Assembly: GCA_028282725.1 (NCBI GenBank)
Contig: JANQHF010000003.1
Span: 1-53,644, forward strand
Reading direction: 5' to 3'
From: Saprospiraceae bacterium
Lineage (GTDB): Bacteria > Bacteroidota > Bacteroidia > Chitinophagales > Saprospiraceae
DNA length: 53,644 nucleotides
Part shown: one piece after another, positions 8,093 to 16,985 of the stretch
Layout of the letters: each line of letters opens with the position of its first letter
How positions within the stretch are numbered: the stretch's first letter is position 1
Notes under the pieces: model-generated
Database searches by the model: none
What the model was told of the DNA's origin: nothing
What the model saw: only the letters and a program-made list of their open reading frames with translations
Program-made: the position numbers and the translations under genes

Positions 8093-8365
8093 TTTGAGAT
8101 CATTCACAATTAAAGGAGGAGGATCTGAATTCCGGGCCAGAAAATCGTCCAAAATCCACCAAGGTAGAACAGGTTGTTGACAATTATTCAGGAAAGATTA
8201 TTTTCTAAAGCAGGCGATAACTTTAAGTGAGGTGACAGCTTTAAGCAAGGTGACGCCTTTAAGTAAGGGTATGCCTTAAAGCAAGGTGACCGCTTGAAGC
8301 AGGGTGACAGCTTAAAGTGAGGTGATGGCTCTGAGCCACCGGGCCGCTCAAAGCCTCGCGGTCGC
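8093..8365 (+). repeat. Header plus 18-bp unit array, copy 2
   Basis: Same header (8093-8203), 7 bp shorter than in copy 1 because copy 1 carries a duplicated AGTTAAC, with only about three other differences by eye. Nine 18-bp units follow in the same order (8204-8365). Units 0, 2, 3 and 5 are identical to copy 1, the others differ at 1-4 positions, and the last differs widely. The array ends directly on the stop codon (8365-8367) of the acyltransferase gene. The close match indicates a recent segmental duplication. Confidence 0.9.
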
Positions 8366-9117
8366 TACAGCTTTTCTTCAAATACCTCACTCCAGCCTTT
8401 TTGCATGGCGATCAAGTCCTCGTCAATTTTAGACTGCACCTGTCGAAGCAATTCTTTGGCATCCGATGAGACGATCGGATCAGAGACCTTCAATTTGACA
8501 ACAGTCTTCCAGGCACCCACTTGTCGAATCATCTGTTGAACCAGGCTCCCATCGTACCAATAATCCTTGCGAGCTGGATATTCAATTGCGACGGGTACAA
8601 CCGGTATTTGATGCTTTGCTGCAATGGCAAAGGTTCCGGGTTTGAAACGATCCGTTGTCCTGTCTGTTCCCGTGGTCCCTTCAGCATACACGATGACCGG
8701 ATGCCCTTCTAACAAGAGATCCTCCGTGGTATTGCGGGCAGCAAGCCGGCTCCTCAAGTTTGTGCGATCAACGAAGATGATTCCCGTCATCTGGGCTCCC
8801 TGACTGATGACCGGTAATTTACTGACCGAAGCTTTGGCTATAATAAATGCGTCCAGGTAGGCCAGTTGAATGACGGGATCAATCATTCCGCGGTGATTAC
8901 TGATGATCAACGCCGTAGGGATATCCAATGATCCCGTGACTTCGTCAACGCTGACTCCAAGGATTTTCATCGATTTCCGGGCCCATATCCTTCTGTGTTT
9001 AAATCCCAATTGTTCACTTCTTCCTTTAACCGCACTTTCGACCATCAATGCTCCCATTTGTATGAGCGTCATGATCAATAAGGTAATTGCCCGAATTACT
9101 GCCAAAAGAGCTTTCAT
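8365..9117 (-). CDS. 1-acyl-sn-glycerol-3-phosphate acyltransferase family protein (PlsC-like)
   Basis: 250 residues. It has an N-terminal hydrophobic helix (residues about 5-28) followed by the acyltransferase block: catalytic HX4D in SNHRGMIDP, the RxxxR-type segment IIFVDRTNLRSR, the substrate motif YAEGTTGTDR (usual EGTR), and VPVVPVAIEYP. This family moves an acyl chain to lysophosphatidic acid or a related lysolipid at the inner membrane. Length and motif order fit a standard PlsC domain. The stop codon coincides with the right edge of the 18-bp array, so the end of the gene may be younger than its body. Lipid specificity is unknown. Confidence 0.88.
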   Translation of the reverse strand: MKALLAVIRAITLLIMTLIQMGALMVESAVKGRSEQLGFKHRRIWARKSMKILGVSVDEVTGSLDIPTALIISNHRGMIDPVIQLAYLDAFIIAKASVSKLPVISQGAQMTGIIFVDRTNLRSRLAARNTTEDLLLEGHPVIVYAEGTTGTDRTTDRFKPGTFAIAAKHQIPVVPVAIEYPARKDYWYDGSLVQQMIRQVGAWKTVVKLKVSDPIVSSDAKELLRQVQSKIDEDLIAMQKGWSEVFEEKL

Positions 9118-9145
9118 AAATAGAGAGTAGCCAATTCAGAAGTGC

Positions 9146-9153
9146 CAAATATG
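9146..9153 (-). promoter_or_regulatory. Candidate -7 element of the acyltransferase gene
   Basis: Read on the minus strand this is CATATTTG, 7 of 8 matches to TAnnTTTG, placed about 28 bp before the ATG at 9117. No good -33 partner was found, so this is only a candidate. Confidence 0.3.
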
Positions 9154-9339
9154 AGGAAAGTATTGAATTGAATGGCATTAAATTTTTTAATCCATTATTT
9201 CAGAAGGTTGATCCCGGCTGGGTCTGATTCGGTCGAATGATGGCGTATTTCCGTAACAACCGGAGCTATTTCAGCAGTCTTTCTTGTAGTAATCCACTCT
9301 TTCTATCAGAGTGCATTCAACCATTTAACTGATAATCTT

Positions 9340-11766
9340 ATGAAGAAGCTACTATTAATTTGTACGGGACTTGTCCTGAACCTGTCTTTAATCGCCCAAA
9401 CCAAATCCCTGAAAGGAATTCTTAATGACCAGGATAATCAGGCCATGGAGTTTGCCAATGTGTTGTTGTTCAAGGTCAGTGATTCCTCTTTCGTAAGCGG
9501 AACACTCACCGAAGCTTCAGGATCGTATTTATTGGAAAATGTATCTCCGGGTGACTACTACCTGGAGTTCGGTCAGATTGGTTACCAATCAGCTAATAGT
9601 GATATCATTGTTGTCAATTCTTCGGATCCCGATATCATTGATCTTCCTTCCTATTCAATAACAGAAGGGATCAGCCTGGAGGAAGTAACCGTGAGCGGAC
9701 AAAAACCCCTGATTGAATTGCAGGCGGATAAAGTGGTGGTCAACGTTGCCAATAGCGCTGTCGATGTTGGCAATAATGCCCTGGATGTCTTGCAGAAATC
9801 ACCTGGGGTCACAGTTGACCAGGACAACAATATCGCCCTGAAAGGCAAACAAGGGGTATTGATTTTGCTCGATGGCAAAAACCAGTACATTTCCAATGAA
9901 CAGTTATCCAGATTACTGGAAACGATGCCAGCCAATGCCATTGAAAAAATAGAGATCATGCACAATCCATCCGCTAAATACGACGCGGCGGGAAATGCAG
10001 GCATTATCAATATCAAATTAAAGAAAAAAGAAAATCTGGGCTCCAATGGCACGATGACACTTGGCATAGGTCAGGGAAAATATCCAAAGGCCAATGGTGG
10101 CGTAAGTCTGAATTACCGATCCGAAAAGATCAATCTCTATGGCAACTATGATTATCGGTATTGGAAGGGTTTTCAGGACCTTACAATTGACAGAACCGTA
10201 CCGGTCGAAAATGGAGTTTCTCAATTCGTTCAGAATTCCGATTTCATCAATACTTCCAATAGCCATAATTATAAAATTGGAATGGACTATTATCTGAGCG
10301 ATAAGACGACTTTGGGTGTAATGGGCAGAGGTAGTTTTGGGAACTGGGACGGATCCAATAAGAATCACACCAACATATCAGGGGTGAATATCCAGGGATT
10401 CGATCAGTCCAATACATTTTCTGAAGGAAGAGAAGATTGGAATCAATATGCCGGAAATTTTAACATCAGTCATACGATCAATGAAACTTCAGAGCTGAAT
10501 TTTGATTTTGACATTTCAAATTTCAGCAATCCTCAAAATATATCCTATGACAACTTTTTCTTTGATGCTGACATGGACCCCGTTATGGATCCATTCTTTT
10601 TGAACAATACAAGTGAAACCGATGTTGAGATCCTGGCTTCCAAATTGGACTATTCAAAAGCTTTCGCTTCAGGAATCAGGATTGAAACCGGAGTAAAGTT
10701 TAGCGATGTATTGACCAGGAATTCGACAGTTTTCAAAAATAAAACTGGTGAAATCTGGGAGGTAGACCCTCAATTGACGAATACATTCAATTACAGTGAA
10801 GAAATCTATGCGGGGTATTTGAATACCTCCAAATCCTTTGGAAAGATTACGGTACAGGGAGGACTCCGGGTGGAGCATACCGTTTCAGATGGCAATTCAG
10901 TTACCCTTGACCAACAAGTTAAGAGAGAGTACACCAATTTATTCCCGAGTTTGAGTATTTCGCATCCCATTGGAGATAAGCACAGTCTGAGCTATAGCTA
11001 CTCCCGTCGTTTGGACCGTCCCACATACAGGAATTTGAATCCCTTTATTTACTTTCTGGATCAGTTTACCTTTGAGAAGGGCAACCCTTTCCTGAATCCG
11101 CAAATCACGAATTCCTTTGGTTTGAACTATGGCCTGGAGAGAAAACTCTATGTATCTCTCAATTACAGCAAGACTCACGATGCTATGACCCAGGTGATCG
11201 AGCAGAACGATGAGACACAGCAGACCTTTCAGACTATGGTTAATCTCGACAGTTATCAGAATTACAGTCTGAACATTACAGCACCAATCGTGATTTCCCA
11301 GGGATGGACATCGCGTTTGAGTTTTACCGGATTAGTAAATGACTTCAAATCGGAATTGGAAAGCGGTACACTGGATCAGGATCAGACCACATTCAGGGTC
11401 AATGCAAATAATGAATTTTCAATAAATAACCGATTGAACGCAGAATTTAGCGGGTGGTATCAATCATCCATGAGATTCGGGATCTTCGTTATGAAGCCGC
11501 GATACAGCTTTGATATGGGGATATCACTCAAGGTGATGGATGGACTGGGTAAATTGAGATTAAGTGCCAACGACATTTTTAATACGCTGCATAATGAGGT
11601 GGATGTACAGCAAGACAATATCGATCTCCTGGTAAATTCCGATTGGGAATCACAAAGAGTGAATCTCGCCTTCAGTTATAATTTTGGAAATCAGAAAGTA
11701 AAACAAGCCAGAAAAAGAAGAACGGCCAATAGCGATGAGGAAGCAAGGGTGAGCAGAAATAACTAA
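9340..11766 (+). CDS. Outer-membrane beta-barrel (TonB-dependent receptor-like) protein
   Basis: 808 residues with a signal peptide ending near Ala-Gln at residues 19-20 (MKKLLLICTGLVLNLSLIAQ). Domain order: carboxypeptidase-regulatory-like beta sandwich (about 22-105, with SGSYLLENVSPGDYYLEFGQIGYQS), a plug-like domain (about 120-230, with VLQKSPGVTVDQDNNIALKGKQGVLILLDG and IEIMHNPSAKYDAAGNAGIINIKLK), then a long region of alternating strands forming the barrel (OMP_b-brl_3 type). The C-terminus lacks the classical aromatic end and finishes in a basic Arg/Lys-rich tail. Such proteins import or bind large substrates at the outer membrane; no SusD partner is adjacent, so the substrate is open. 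It stands alone, with 222 bp upstream. Confidence 0.88.
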   Translation: MKKLLLICTGLVLNLSLIAQTKSLKGILNDQDNQAMEFANVLLFKVSDSSFVSGTLTEASGSYLLENVSPGDYYLEFGQIGYQSANSDIIVVNSSDPDIIDLPSYSITEGISLEEVTVSGQKPLIELQADKVVVNVANSAVDVGNNALDVLQKSPGVTVDQDNNIALKGKQGVLILLDGKNQYISNEQLSRLLETMPANAIEKIEIMHNPSAKYDAAGNAGIINIKLKKKENLGSNGTMTLGIGQGKYPKANGGVSLNYRSEKINLYGNYDYRYWKGFQDLTIDRTVPVENGVSQFVQNSDFINTSNSHNYKIGMDYYLSDKTTLGVMGRGSFGNWDGSNKNHTNISGVNIQGFDQSNTFSEGREDWNQYAGNFNISHTINETSELNFDFDISNFSNPQNISYDNFFFDADMDPVMDPFFLNNTSETDVEILASKLDYSKAFASGIRIETGVKFSDVLTRNSTVFKNKTGEIWEVDPQLTNTFNYSEEIYAGYLNTSKSFGKITVQGGLRVEHTVSDGNSVTLDQQVKREYTNLFPSLSISHPIGDKHSLSYSYSRRLDRPTYRNLNPFIYFLDQFTFEKGNPFLNPQITNSFGLNYGLERKLYVSLNYSKTHDAMTQVIEQNDETQQTFQTMVNLDSYQNYSLNITAPIVISQGWTSRLSFTGLVNDFKSELESGTLDQDQTTFRVNANNEFSINNRLNAEFSGWYQSSMRFGIFVMKPRYSFDMGISLKVMDGLGKLRLSANDIFNTLHNEVDVQQDNIDLLVNSDWESQRVNLAFSYNFGNQKVKQARKRRTANSDEEARVSRNN

Positions 11767-11841
11767 TGGTTTGCATGGATAAAGAGGATTGATCCTTCGG
11801 GAGGCCGGCCATAAGTCGTAAATGAATTATATTGGCAATCG

Positions 11842-14800
11842 ATGAAATTGCTCAGATCAATAGCCTGCCTGTTAACCTTTGTTTTGACCCTCTTATTCTA
11901 TTATGGATGTTCGGGTCCAACTTCCGAAGTCCTTCCGCTTTCAAAACAAAGCAGGATCATTTTAGTCGGAAATAACCTCTGCTCAAGAATGATGAACTTC
12001 GGTCATTTTGAGACTGAGTTGCACCTGCGTTACCCGGACAGCCTGCTGTATATCAGGAATATGTGTGACGGAGGGGATACTCCGGGATTTCGACCGCATT
12101 CCGGCAGGGATTCAGCCTGGGCATTTCCGGGTGCGGATATATTCCAAACCGAATTTGCAAGGATCTCCGGAAGCATCGGTCACCTGGAATATCCCGATGA
12201 ATGGATTCACAGACACAAGGCAGACATGATCATTGGATTTTTTGGCCATGTCGAAGCCAGACAAGGAAAAGCTGGTCTTGATAATTTTAGAGCCGAACTT
12301 CAGGCCTTCATCGATCATTCGAAAGATCAAAAGTACAATGGACGGTCAGCTCCCCAATTGGCCTTGGTCGGTCCTACGGCCATCCAGGATATATCGCATC
12401 TTATAGATGTTCCGGATGGTAAGGATTTCAATGTTCTTCTCAAATTGTACAATGATGCGATCAAAGAGGTTGCACAGCAAAATGAGATGGTTTTTGTCGA
12501 CCTATTCAAGCCTTCACGGAAAGAGTTTGCTACTGACAAGCCTTTGACGATAGACGGACTTCAGTTGACGGAAGAAGGATATGAAAAGATTACGACCACC
12601 CTGATCGACGGCCTCTTCGGAAAGAGTGGGAGAACGTCAGCCATGAATTCCAACTTGGTCCATGAAGCTGTGCTTGAAAAGAACTGGTTTTGGCACAACG
12701 ACTTCAAGATTCCAAATGGAGTACACACTTTCGGAAGGAGATATAATCCGTTCGGACCGGATAATTATCCATTCGAATTTCGCAAGATCAGGGAAATGAC
12801 TACAAACAGGGATACCGCAATTTGGCTAGCCGCGAAGGGTGAACAAATGGATCTGGAACTTGCTGATAGCAGAACAAGTGCGTTACCGCCGGTGGAAACC
12901 AATTTTGTGCAAGGTGATTATGGCAGGGGAGAAGCAAGATATCTCTACGGACAGGAAGCATTGGATAAGCTAACCGTACCTGAAGGATATAAAATTGAAC
13001 TGTTTGCTTCAGAAGAACAATTTCCGGATCTGGCTAATCCCGTTCAACTTTCCTTCGATAATAAGGGTCGATTATGGGTAGCTGTCATGCCTACCTATCC
13101 TCATTGGAAACCGGGAGACCCCAAACCGAATGATAAATTGATCATCCTGGAAGATACCGACGGGGATTTTAAGGCTGATAAACAGGTGACATGGGTGGAA
13201 GGGTTACACATTCCGGTTGGATTCGAATTTGCTCCTGAAGGCGTTTATGTTTCGCAAGGAACCAATCTGAAATTATTCACAGATACCGATGGAGACGATC
13301 GGGCGGACCGGGAAGAGATCATCATGAGTGGTTTCGATGATCATGATACGCATCACGTCATAAGTGCCTTTTGTACGGATCCATCAGGGGCCATTTATAT
13401 GGGTGAGGGAGTCTTTCTTCATACGAATGTTGAAACTGCCTATGGCACGATACGAGGGACACATGGGGGATTCTATCGGTTTTCCCCACAGCGGAGACAC
13501 TTAGAACGCACCGCCCAGATATCCATCCCGAATCCATGGGGCATTGCATTTGATCACTGGGGACAACCCATATTTGCCGAAACATCCGGTCCGGCTGTCA
13601 GGTGGATGATGCCAAGTACCATCAAACCGGTCTACGCGCGGTTTGCACCGAAATCGTTTGATTTGATCGAGGAAGATCATAAGGTCCGTCCGACTTCAGG
13701 TTTAGAGTTCATTTCGAGCCGTCATTTTCCGGATGAGGTACAGGGAGACTTGATCCTCAATAATTCCATTGGATTTCTGGGTACAAAACAACATGTGTTC
13801 GAAGATGATGGAACTGGTTTTGAGAGCCGTCATCGTCTAGATTTGGTACATGGGAGCGATCCCAATTTCAGGCCTGTCGATATGGAATTTGCCCCGGACG
13901 GATCCTTGTATCTGGTGGACTGGCACAATGTGTTGATCGGGCATATGCAACATAATGCCCGCGATCCTCTCAGGGATCATGTTCATGGGAGGATCTATCG
14001 CATTACCTATCCATCACGGCCACTTGTAAAGCCGGCACAAATAGATGGAGCCCCACTTGAGGTCTTGCTGGATCATTTAAAACTTCCCGAATATCGAAGC
14101 CGATACAGGGCCAAAAGAGAAATCAGGGAACATGCACAGGAGGATGTTGCCCGGGCATTGAAGAATTGGGTGGCCGAACTGGACCAGAATGACCCTGAAT
14201 ATGAACACCACCTCCTCGAAGGACTGTGGGTTTCCTGGGGAATGAACAATATCGATCGTACACTATTGGACTTACTTCTGGAGGCCGGGGATTACAGGGC
14301 AAGGGCGGCTGCCGTAAGAGTGGTCCGATACAATGGTCATCAATTGGAAGATCAGTCAGAATTACTGAAAAAAGCGGCTTCTGATGTGCATGGACGGGTG
14401 CGGTTAGAAGCAATTGTCTCAGCATCATGGTTGCCGGAAAAAGAAGGACTTGAAATCCTTGAGGAAGCTGCTCAGCATACCCTGGACGAGTGGATGGTAG
14501 ACACGTATGAGGCTGCCAAAAAACATGTGACCGGAGCGTTTCCACCTGACAGGAAGAATGAAGAAGAAGAAAAGGAAATGATCGTTACTCATTTGAAAGG
14601 GGAAGATTATGACCAATATGTCCTGGGTAAGAGCATATATGAGCGGGACGCCTATTGCGGGACCTGTCACCAGGATGATGGGCAAGGATTGGCAGCTTCA
14701 GGATTCCCACCATTGGCCGGAACAAAATGGGTAAATGGAAGTGAAGAAAGATTGATCAAGCTCGCCTTAAAAGGTCTCTTCGGACCCATCGAGGTGCTAG

Positions 14801-15021
14801 GTAAGAGCTATCCCGGTCAGGTCCCAATGACGCCGTACGAAAGACTTCTGAATGACAAGGAATTGGCCGCCATCCTCACTTATATCAGAAATTCCTTTGG
14901 CAATGAGGCCTCTGTCATCACCGAGGAGAAAGTAGCAGAGGTGAGACAGCAGATCTCTGACAAAAAGGGATTTTACAACCCGGATGAATTGTTGACTGAG
15001 CATCCACTCGAGACAGAATAA
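11842..15021 (+). CDS. Large lipoprotein: SGNH hydrolase - PVC-type propeller dehydrogenase - helical repeats - cytochrome c
   Basis: 1059 residues with a lipoprotein signal (lipobox FYYGC). The N-terminal ~250 residues resemble an SGNH/GDSL hydrolase (IILVGNN opening, ADMIIGFFGHVEA block, final DGLQLTEEGYEKI in place of DxxH). Next comes a six-bladed propeller of the PVC-type membrane-bound dehydrogenase family (LTVPEGYKIELFASEEQFPDLANPVQ start), containing two Asp-rich calcium-like loops, DTDGDFKAD and DTDGDDRAD. A helical repeat section follows (about 730-900). The C-terminus is a cytochrome c domain with heme motif CGTCH at 939-943 and likely axial Met996 (GQVPMTP). The expected role is periplasmic oxidation of a sugar or polyol with electrons passed to heme; the substrate is unknown. 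Confidence 0.85.
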   Translation: MKLLRSIACLLTFVLTLLFYYGCSGPTSEVLPLSKQSRIILVGNNLCSRMMNFGHFETELHLRYPDSLLYIRNMCDGGDTPGFRPHSGRDSAWAFPGADIFQTEFARISGSIGHLEYPDEWIHRHKADMIIGFFGHVEARQGKAGLDNFRAELQAFIDHSKDQKYNGRSAPQLALVGPTAIQDISHLIDVPDGKDFNVLLKLYNDAIKEVAQQNEMVFVDLFKPSRKEFATDKPLTIDGLQLTEEGYEKITTTLIDGLFGKSGRTSAMNSNLVHEAVLEKNWFWHNDFKIPNGVHTFGRRYNPFGPDNYPFEFRKIREMTTNRDTAIWLAAKGEQMDLELADSRTSALPPVETNFVQGDYGRGEARYLYGQEALDKLTVPEGYKIELFASEEQFPDLANPVQLSFDNKGRLWVAVMPTYPHWKPGDPKPNDKLIILEDTDGDFKADKQVTWVEGLHIPVGFEFAPEGVYVSQGTNLKLFTDTDGDDRADREEIIMSGFDDHDTHHVISAFCTDPSGAIYMGEGVFLHTNVETAYGTIRGTHGGFYRFSPQRRHLERTAQISIPNPWGIAFDHWGQPIFAETSGPAVRWMMPSTIKPVYARFAPKSFDLIEEDHKVRPTSGLEFISSRHFPDEVQGDLILNNSIGFLGTKQHVFEDDGTGFESRHRLDLVHGSDPNFRPVDMEFAPDGSLYLVDWHNVLIGHMQHNARDPLRDHVHGRIYRITYPSRPLVKPAQIDGAPLEVLLDHLKLPEYRSRYRAKREIREHAQEDVARALKNWVAELDQNDPEYEHHLLEGLWVSWGMNNIDRTLLDLLLEAGDYRARAAAVRVVRYNGHQLEDQSELLKKAASDVHGRVRLEAIVSASWLPEKEGLEILEEAAQHTLDEWMVDTYEAAKKHVTGAFPPDRKNEEEEKEMIVTHLKGEDYDQYVLGKSIYERDAYCGTCHQDDGQGLAASGFPPLAGTKWVNGSEERLIKLALKGLFGPIEVLGKSYPGQVPMTPYERLLNDKELAAILTYIRNSFGNEASVITEEKVAEVRQQISDKKGFYNPDELLTEHPLETE

Positions 15022-15045
15022 TCCATTGCACCGCACTTAATAAAC

Positions 15046-15591
15046 ATGGTTATGAAGACACCTTACCTCAAAGCATTTATTGCTTTTCTACTTTTCACTT
15101 TTTCAGTAACCCTTCAAGCCCAGGACTATGATGGTAATTACAGGAAAAAAGTCAAAACCCTGGATAGTACGATCGAAACACTCTACGGAGTGATTTCAGG
15201 TGATGCAGGCGAACGAAGAGATTGGAAATTGTTCAAATACCTCTTTACAGATAATGCCCTTCTTGTTCCGATTGGGAAGGACAGCAATGGCAGGGCTGTA
15301 CCAAGATTTATGACTCCTGAAGATTATGTTGAACGTTCCGGTCCTTTTTTGGTTAAAAATGGATTTTTCGAAAAAGAAGTGGCAAGACGTACTGAGAGCT
15401 ATGGGGCACTCACACATGTTTTTAGCACCTATGAATCTTTCAGATCGAGTAAGGAGACCGAACCATTTGCACGCGGAATAAACAGTATTCAATTGATCAA
15501 TGACGGACAAAGATGGTGGATTGTGAATATTACATGGCAGGGAGAAACGGAAGAATTCCCTCTGCCGGATAAATACCTGGAAGGCGAGTAG
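15046..15591 (+). CDS. Secreted NTF2-like protein of unknown function
   Basis: 181 residues; it starts at 15046 or two codons later (MVMKT). A signal peptide ends at QAQD (residues 24-27). The mature part has the feel of a SnoaL/NTF2-like fold: an N-terminal helix with TIETLYGVISGDAGERRDW, then LFTDNALLVPIG, and C-terminal strands HVFSTYESF, GINSIQLINDGQRWWIVNITWQ. This DUF4440-like pattern is common in Bacteroidota periplasmic proteins, but no catalytic residues can be pointed out. It lies 24 bp after the cytochrome-fused lipoprotein on the same strand, suggesting co-transcription and possibly a shared periplasmic role. It meets the next, opposite gene at the 3' end with a 2-bp gap. Confidence 0.75.
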   Translation: MVMKTPYLKAFIAFLLFTFSVTLQAQDYDGNYRKKVKTLDSTIETLYGVISGDAGERRDWKLFKYLFTDNALLVPIGKDSNGRAVPRFMTPEDYVERSGPFLVKNGFFEKEVARRTESYGALTHVFSTYESFRSSKETEPFARGINSIQLINDGQRWWIVNITWQGETEEFPLPDKYLEGE

Positions 15592-15593
15592 TT

Positions 15594-16778
15594 CTAGCGG
15601 AGAGAGTAAATCATCGATCTGTACTTGACACCGCTTTCCATGGCCAGTTGATTGATTTCCTGGATCATATCAAGAGCTCTTTGATGTTGACCCAGTTTGT
15701 AAAGGACAAAAGCTTTGAAATCCAGCTTTCTATAGTGCTTTCCTCTGAATAACTGAAATGAAATCAAATCCAATAAAAGTTCCAGGTCTTCTTTATTTGT
15801 TGTTTGCAGAACGACAAACTGATAAAGAGGATCTAAAGTTTCCCACGGAGTCCTTGGATAGATTGAGATATAATCAAATGCTTCTGCATACAAAAGCTCT
15901 TTTTCAATGGGATGTGTGCCAAAATATTGGATTGCAAAAAGGCGATACAGGCTATCTGCATAAACACCCAATTCCTTCTCATAGCGTTGCCATACATAAA
16001 AAGGTTCGAATAATTGCTTTTTCCTTAGATCGTATAAAATGTACTGCTGACAAATCAAGGCAATATCTTTTTCAGATGTCAGTGCGATTGCTCTGTTATT
16101 TTGATTTTTGATCAATTTATTCAATTGTTTTGACCAGGGCGCTTTTTTGCCCAATTCAAGTATTTCTCTAAATGCGGAATTGGGTAGCCTTCGTTTGTCT
16201 AGCCTTTTGATATAATCGTTCATCAAATCCCCAGAGTAATCCATGTCCTCCAAGAACACGGCTTTTTTAAGAAGGTTAAGTATTTCATTCGGCACTTTTG
16301 ACTTTCTGAATTGATCATAGACTTCATCAAATTCGAGATAAATACTGTCTGCGTGAGATATGAAAGCATCCATCTTTTTTTCTGAATCAATGTTCCTGCC
16401 TACCTTAATGATCATTCCTTCGGGATGAACATAGATCCAGGTCGGTTGCTCTGCACTTGTCATATAATTTTCGTAGGGATAATTGAAATAGCCTTCAATA
16501 TTGACAGCAGAAATCGATGCTTTTGTCTGAGAAAATATTTGTTCTGCATTGGGAAAGTTGGACAAGTAACCATTGACGTGTACAGGCATATAAAGTAGCG
16601 TTATTCCAGGTCGATCAGCCCTCTTATTATATTCTGCAATTCCACTTATTGAACCGGAACGTAGGTCTATTGCTCTCAAATCTATTTGTCCGCTCACATT
16701 CATAGACAACATGAAGAAGCAAAGAACAATTAGAATATTTGCTTTATGATCACGTGCTCTCTTAAAGAATGAATCCAT
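15594..16778 (-). CDS. Secreted protein of unknown function, thioredoxin-like N-terminus and helical C-terminus
   Basis: 394 residues with an N-terminal basic stretch and signal peptide (ILIVLCFFMLSMNVSGQ). The first ~120 mature residues alternate strands and helices with SAVNIEGYFNYPYENYMTSAEQPTWIYVHPEGMIIKVGR, reminiscent of a thioredoxin fold (the QPTWIYVHPEGMI piece resembles the cis-Pro strand pair) but with no CxxC. The rest is alpha-helical with TPR-like spacing, ending in LYKLGQHQRALDMIQEINQ. I do not recognise the family. Its start faces the start of the gene at 16986 across a 207-bp divergent region rich in TTAAC motifs. Confidence 0.7.
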   Translation of the reverse strand: MDSFFKRARDHKANILIVLCFFMLSMNVSGQIDLRAIDLRSGSISGIAEYNKRADRPGITLLYMPVHVNGYLSNFPNAEQIFSQTKASISAVNIEGYFNYPYENYMTSAEQPTWIYVHPEGMIIKVGRNIDSEKKMDAFISHADSIYLEFDEVYDQFRKSKVPNEILNLLKKAVFLEDMDYSGDLMNDYIKRLDKRRLPNSAFREILELGKKAPWSKQLNKLIKNQNNRAIALTSEKDIALICQQYILYDLRKKQLFEPFYVWQRYEKELGVYADSLYRLFAIQYFGTHPIEKELLYAEAFDYISIYPRTPWETLDPLYQFVVLQTTNKEDLELLLDLISFQLFRGKHYRKLDFKAFVLYKLGQHQRALDMIQEINQLAMESGVKYRSMIYSLR

Positions 16779-16844
16779 AAATATCGATGTGTCTGCCGGC
16801 TATTTTTGCAAGGACCGTTTTTCCAAAAATTTCTGTTTCCCGCA

Positions 16845-16925
16845 ATTTAACATAATTGTTAAATCGTTAACAGTGCCATTAACAGATCTTGACAAGAAAT
16901 TAACCCCGCCAAAGGTGTCTTTAAC
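16845..16925. promoter_or_regulatory. Inverted repeat and five TTAAC boxes in a divergent intergenic region
   Basis: A perfect 8-bp inverted repeat, ATTTAACA (16845-16852) and TGTTAAAT (16857-16864), is separated by TAAT. TTAAC also occurs at 16847, 16867, 16879, 16900 and 16921, five times in about 80 bp, between the divergent secreted-protein genes starting at 16778 and 16986. The layout suggests an operator for a regulator controlling one or both genes. No known factor is assigned. Confidence 0.45.
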
Positions 16926-16985
16926 ATCTTAAGTACAGACATTGGAAGCAATGTATTTATTTGTTTCATTCAAAAACTAGCAGCT

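Larger units (their letters stand above)
7684..8364. other. Array-bearing intergenic region between symporter and acyltransferase
   Basis: About 680 bp between two minus-strand genes. The left 65 bp is the upstream region of the symporter. Almost all the rest is repeat: a degenerate pair of units, then two tandem copies of a ~120-bp header each followed by nine contiguous 18-bp units, the second copy ending on the stop codon of the acyltransferase. No protein gene with a credible start is present. Confidence 0.8.

Noticed and set aside
7918-8365. CRISPR array
   Set aside because: Units are contiguous 18-mers with no spacers, and there are no cas genes in the window.
7918-8365. Coding hexapeptide repeat protein
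   Set aside because: On the plus strand TAA and TGA recur at the third codon of the unit in both copies. The minus-strand frame reads like AVTLLK but stops too.
9651-10067. 138-residue minus-strand frame inside the TonB-type receptor
   Set aside because: Antisense reading of a strongly coded gene, with no family features.
14123-14545. 140-residue minus-strand frame inside the cytochrome-fused lipoprotein
   Set aside because: Antisense to a gene whose own protein has clear domains here; composition is Pro/His/Leu-rich and unstructured.
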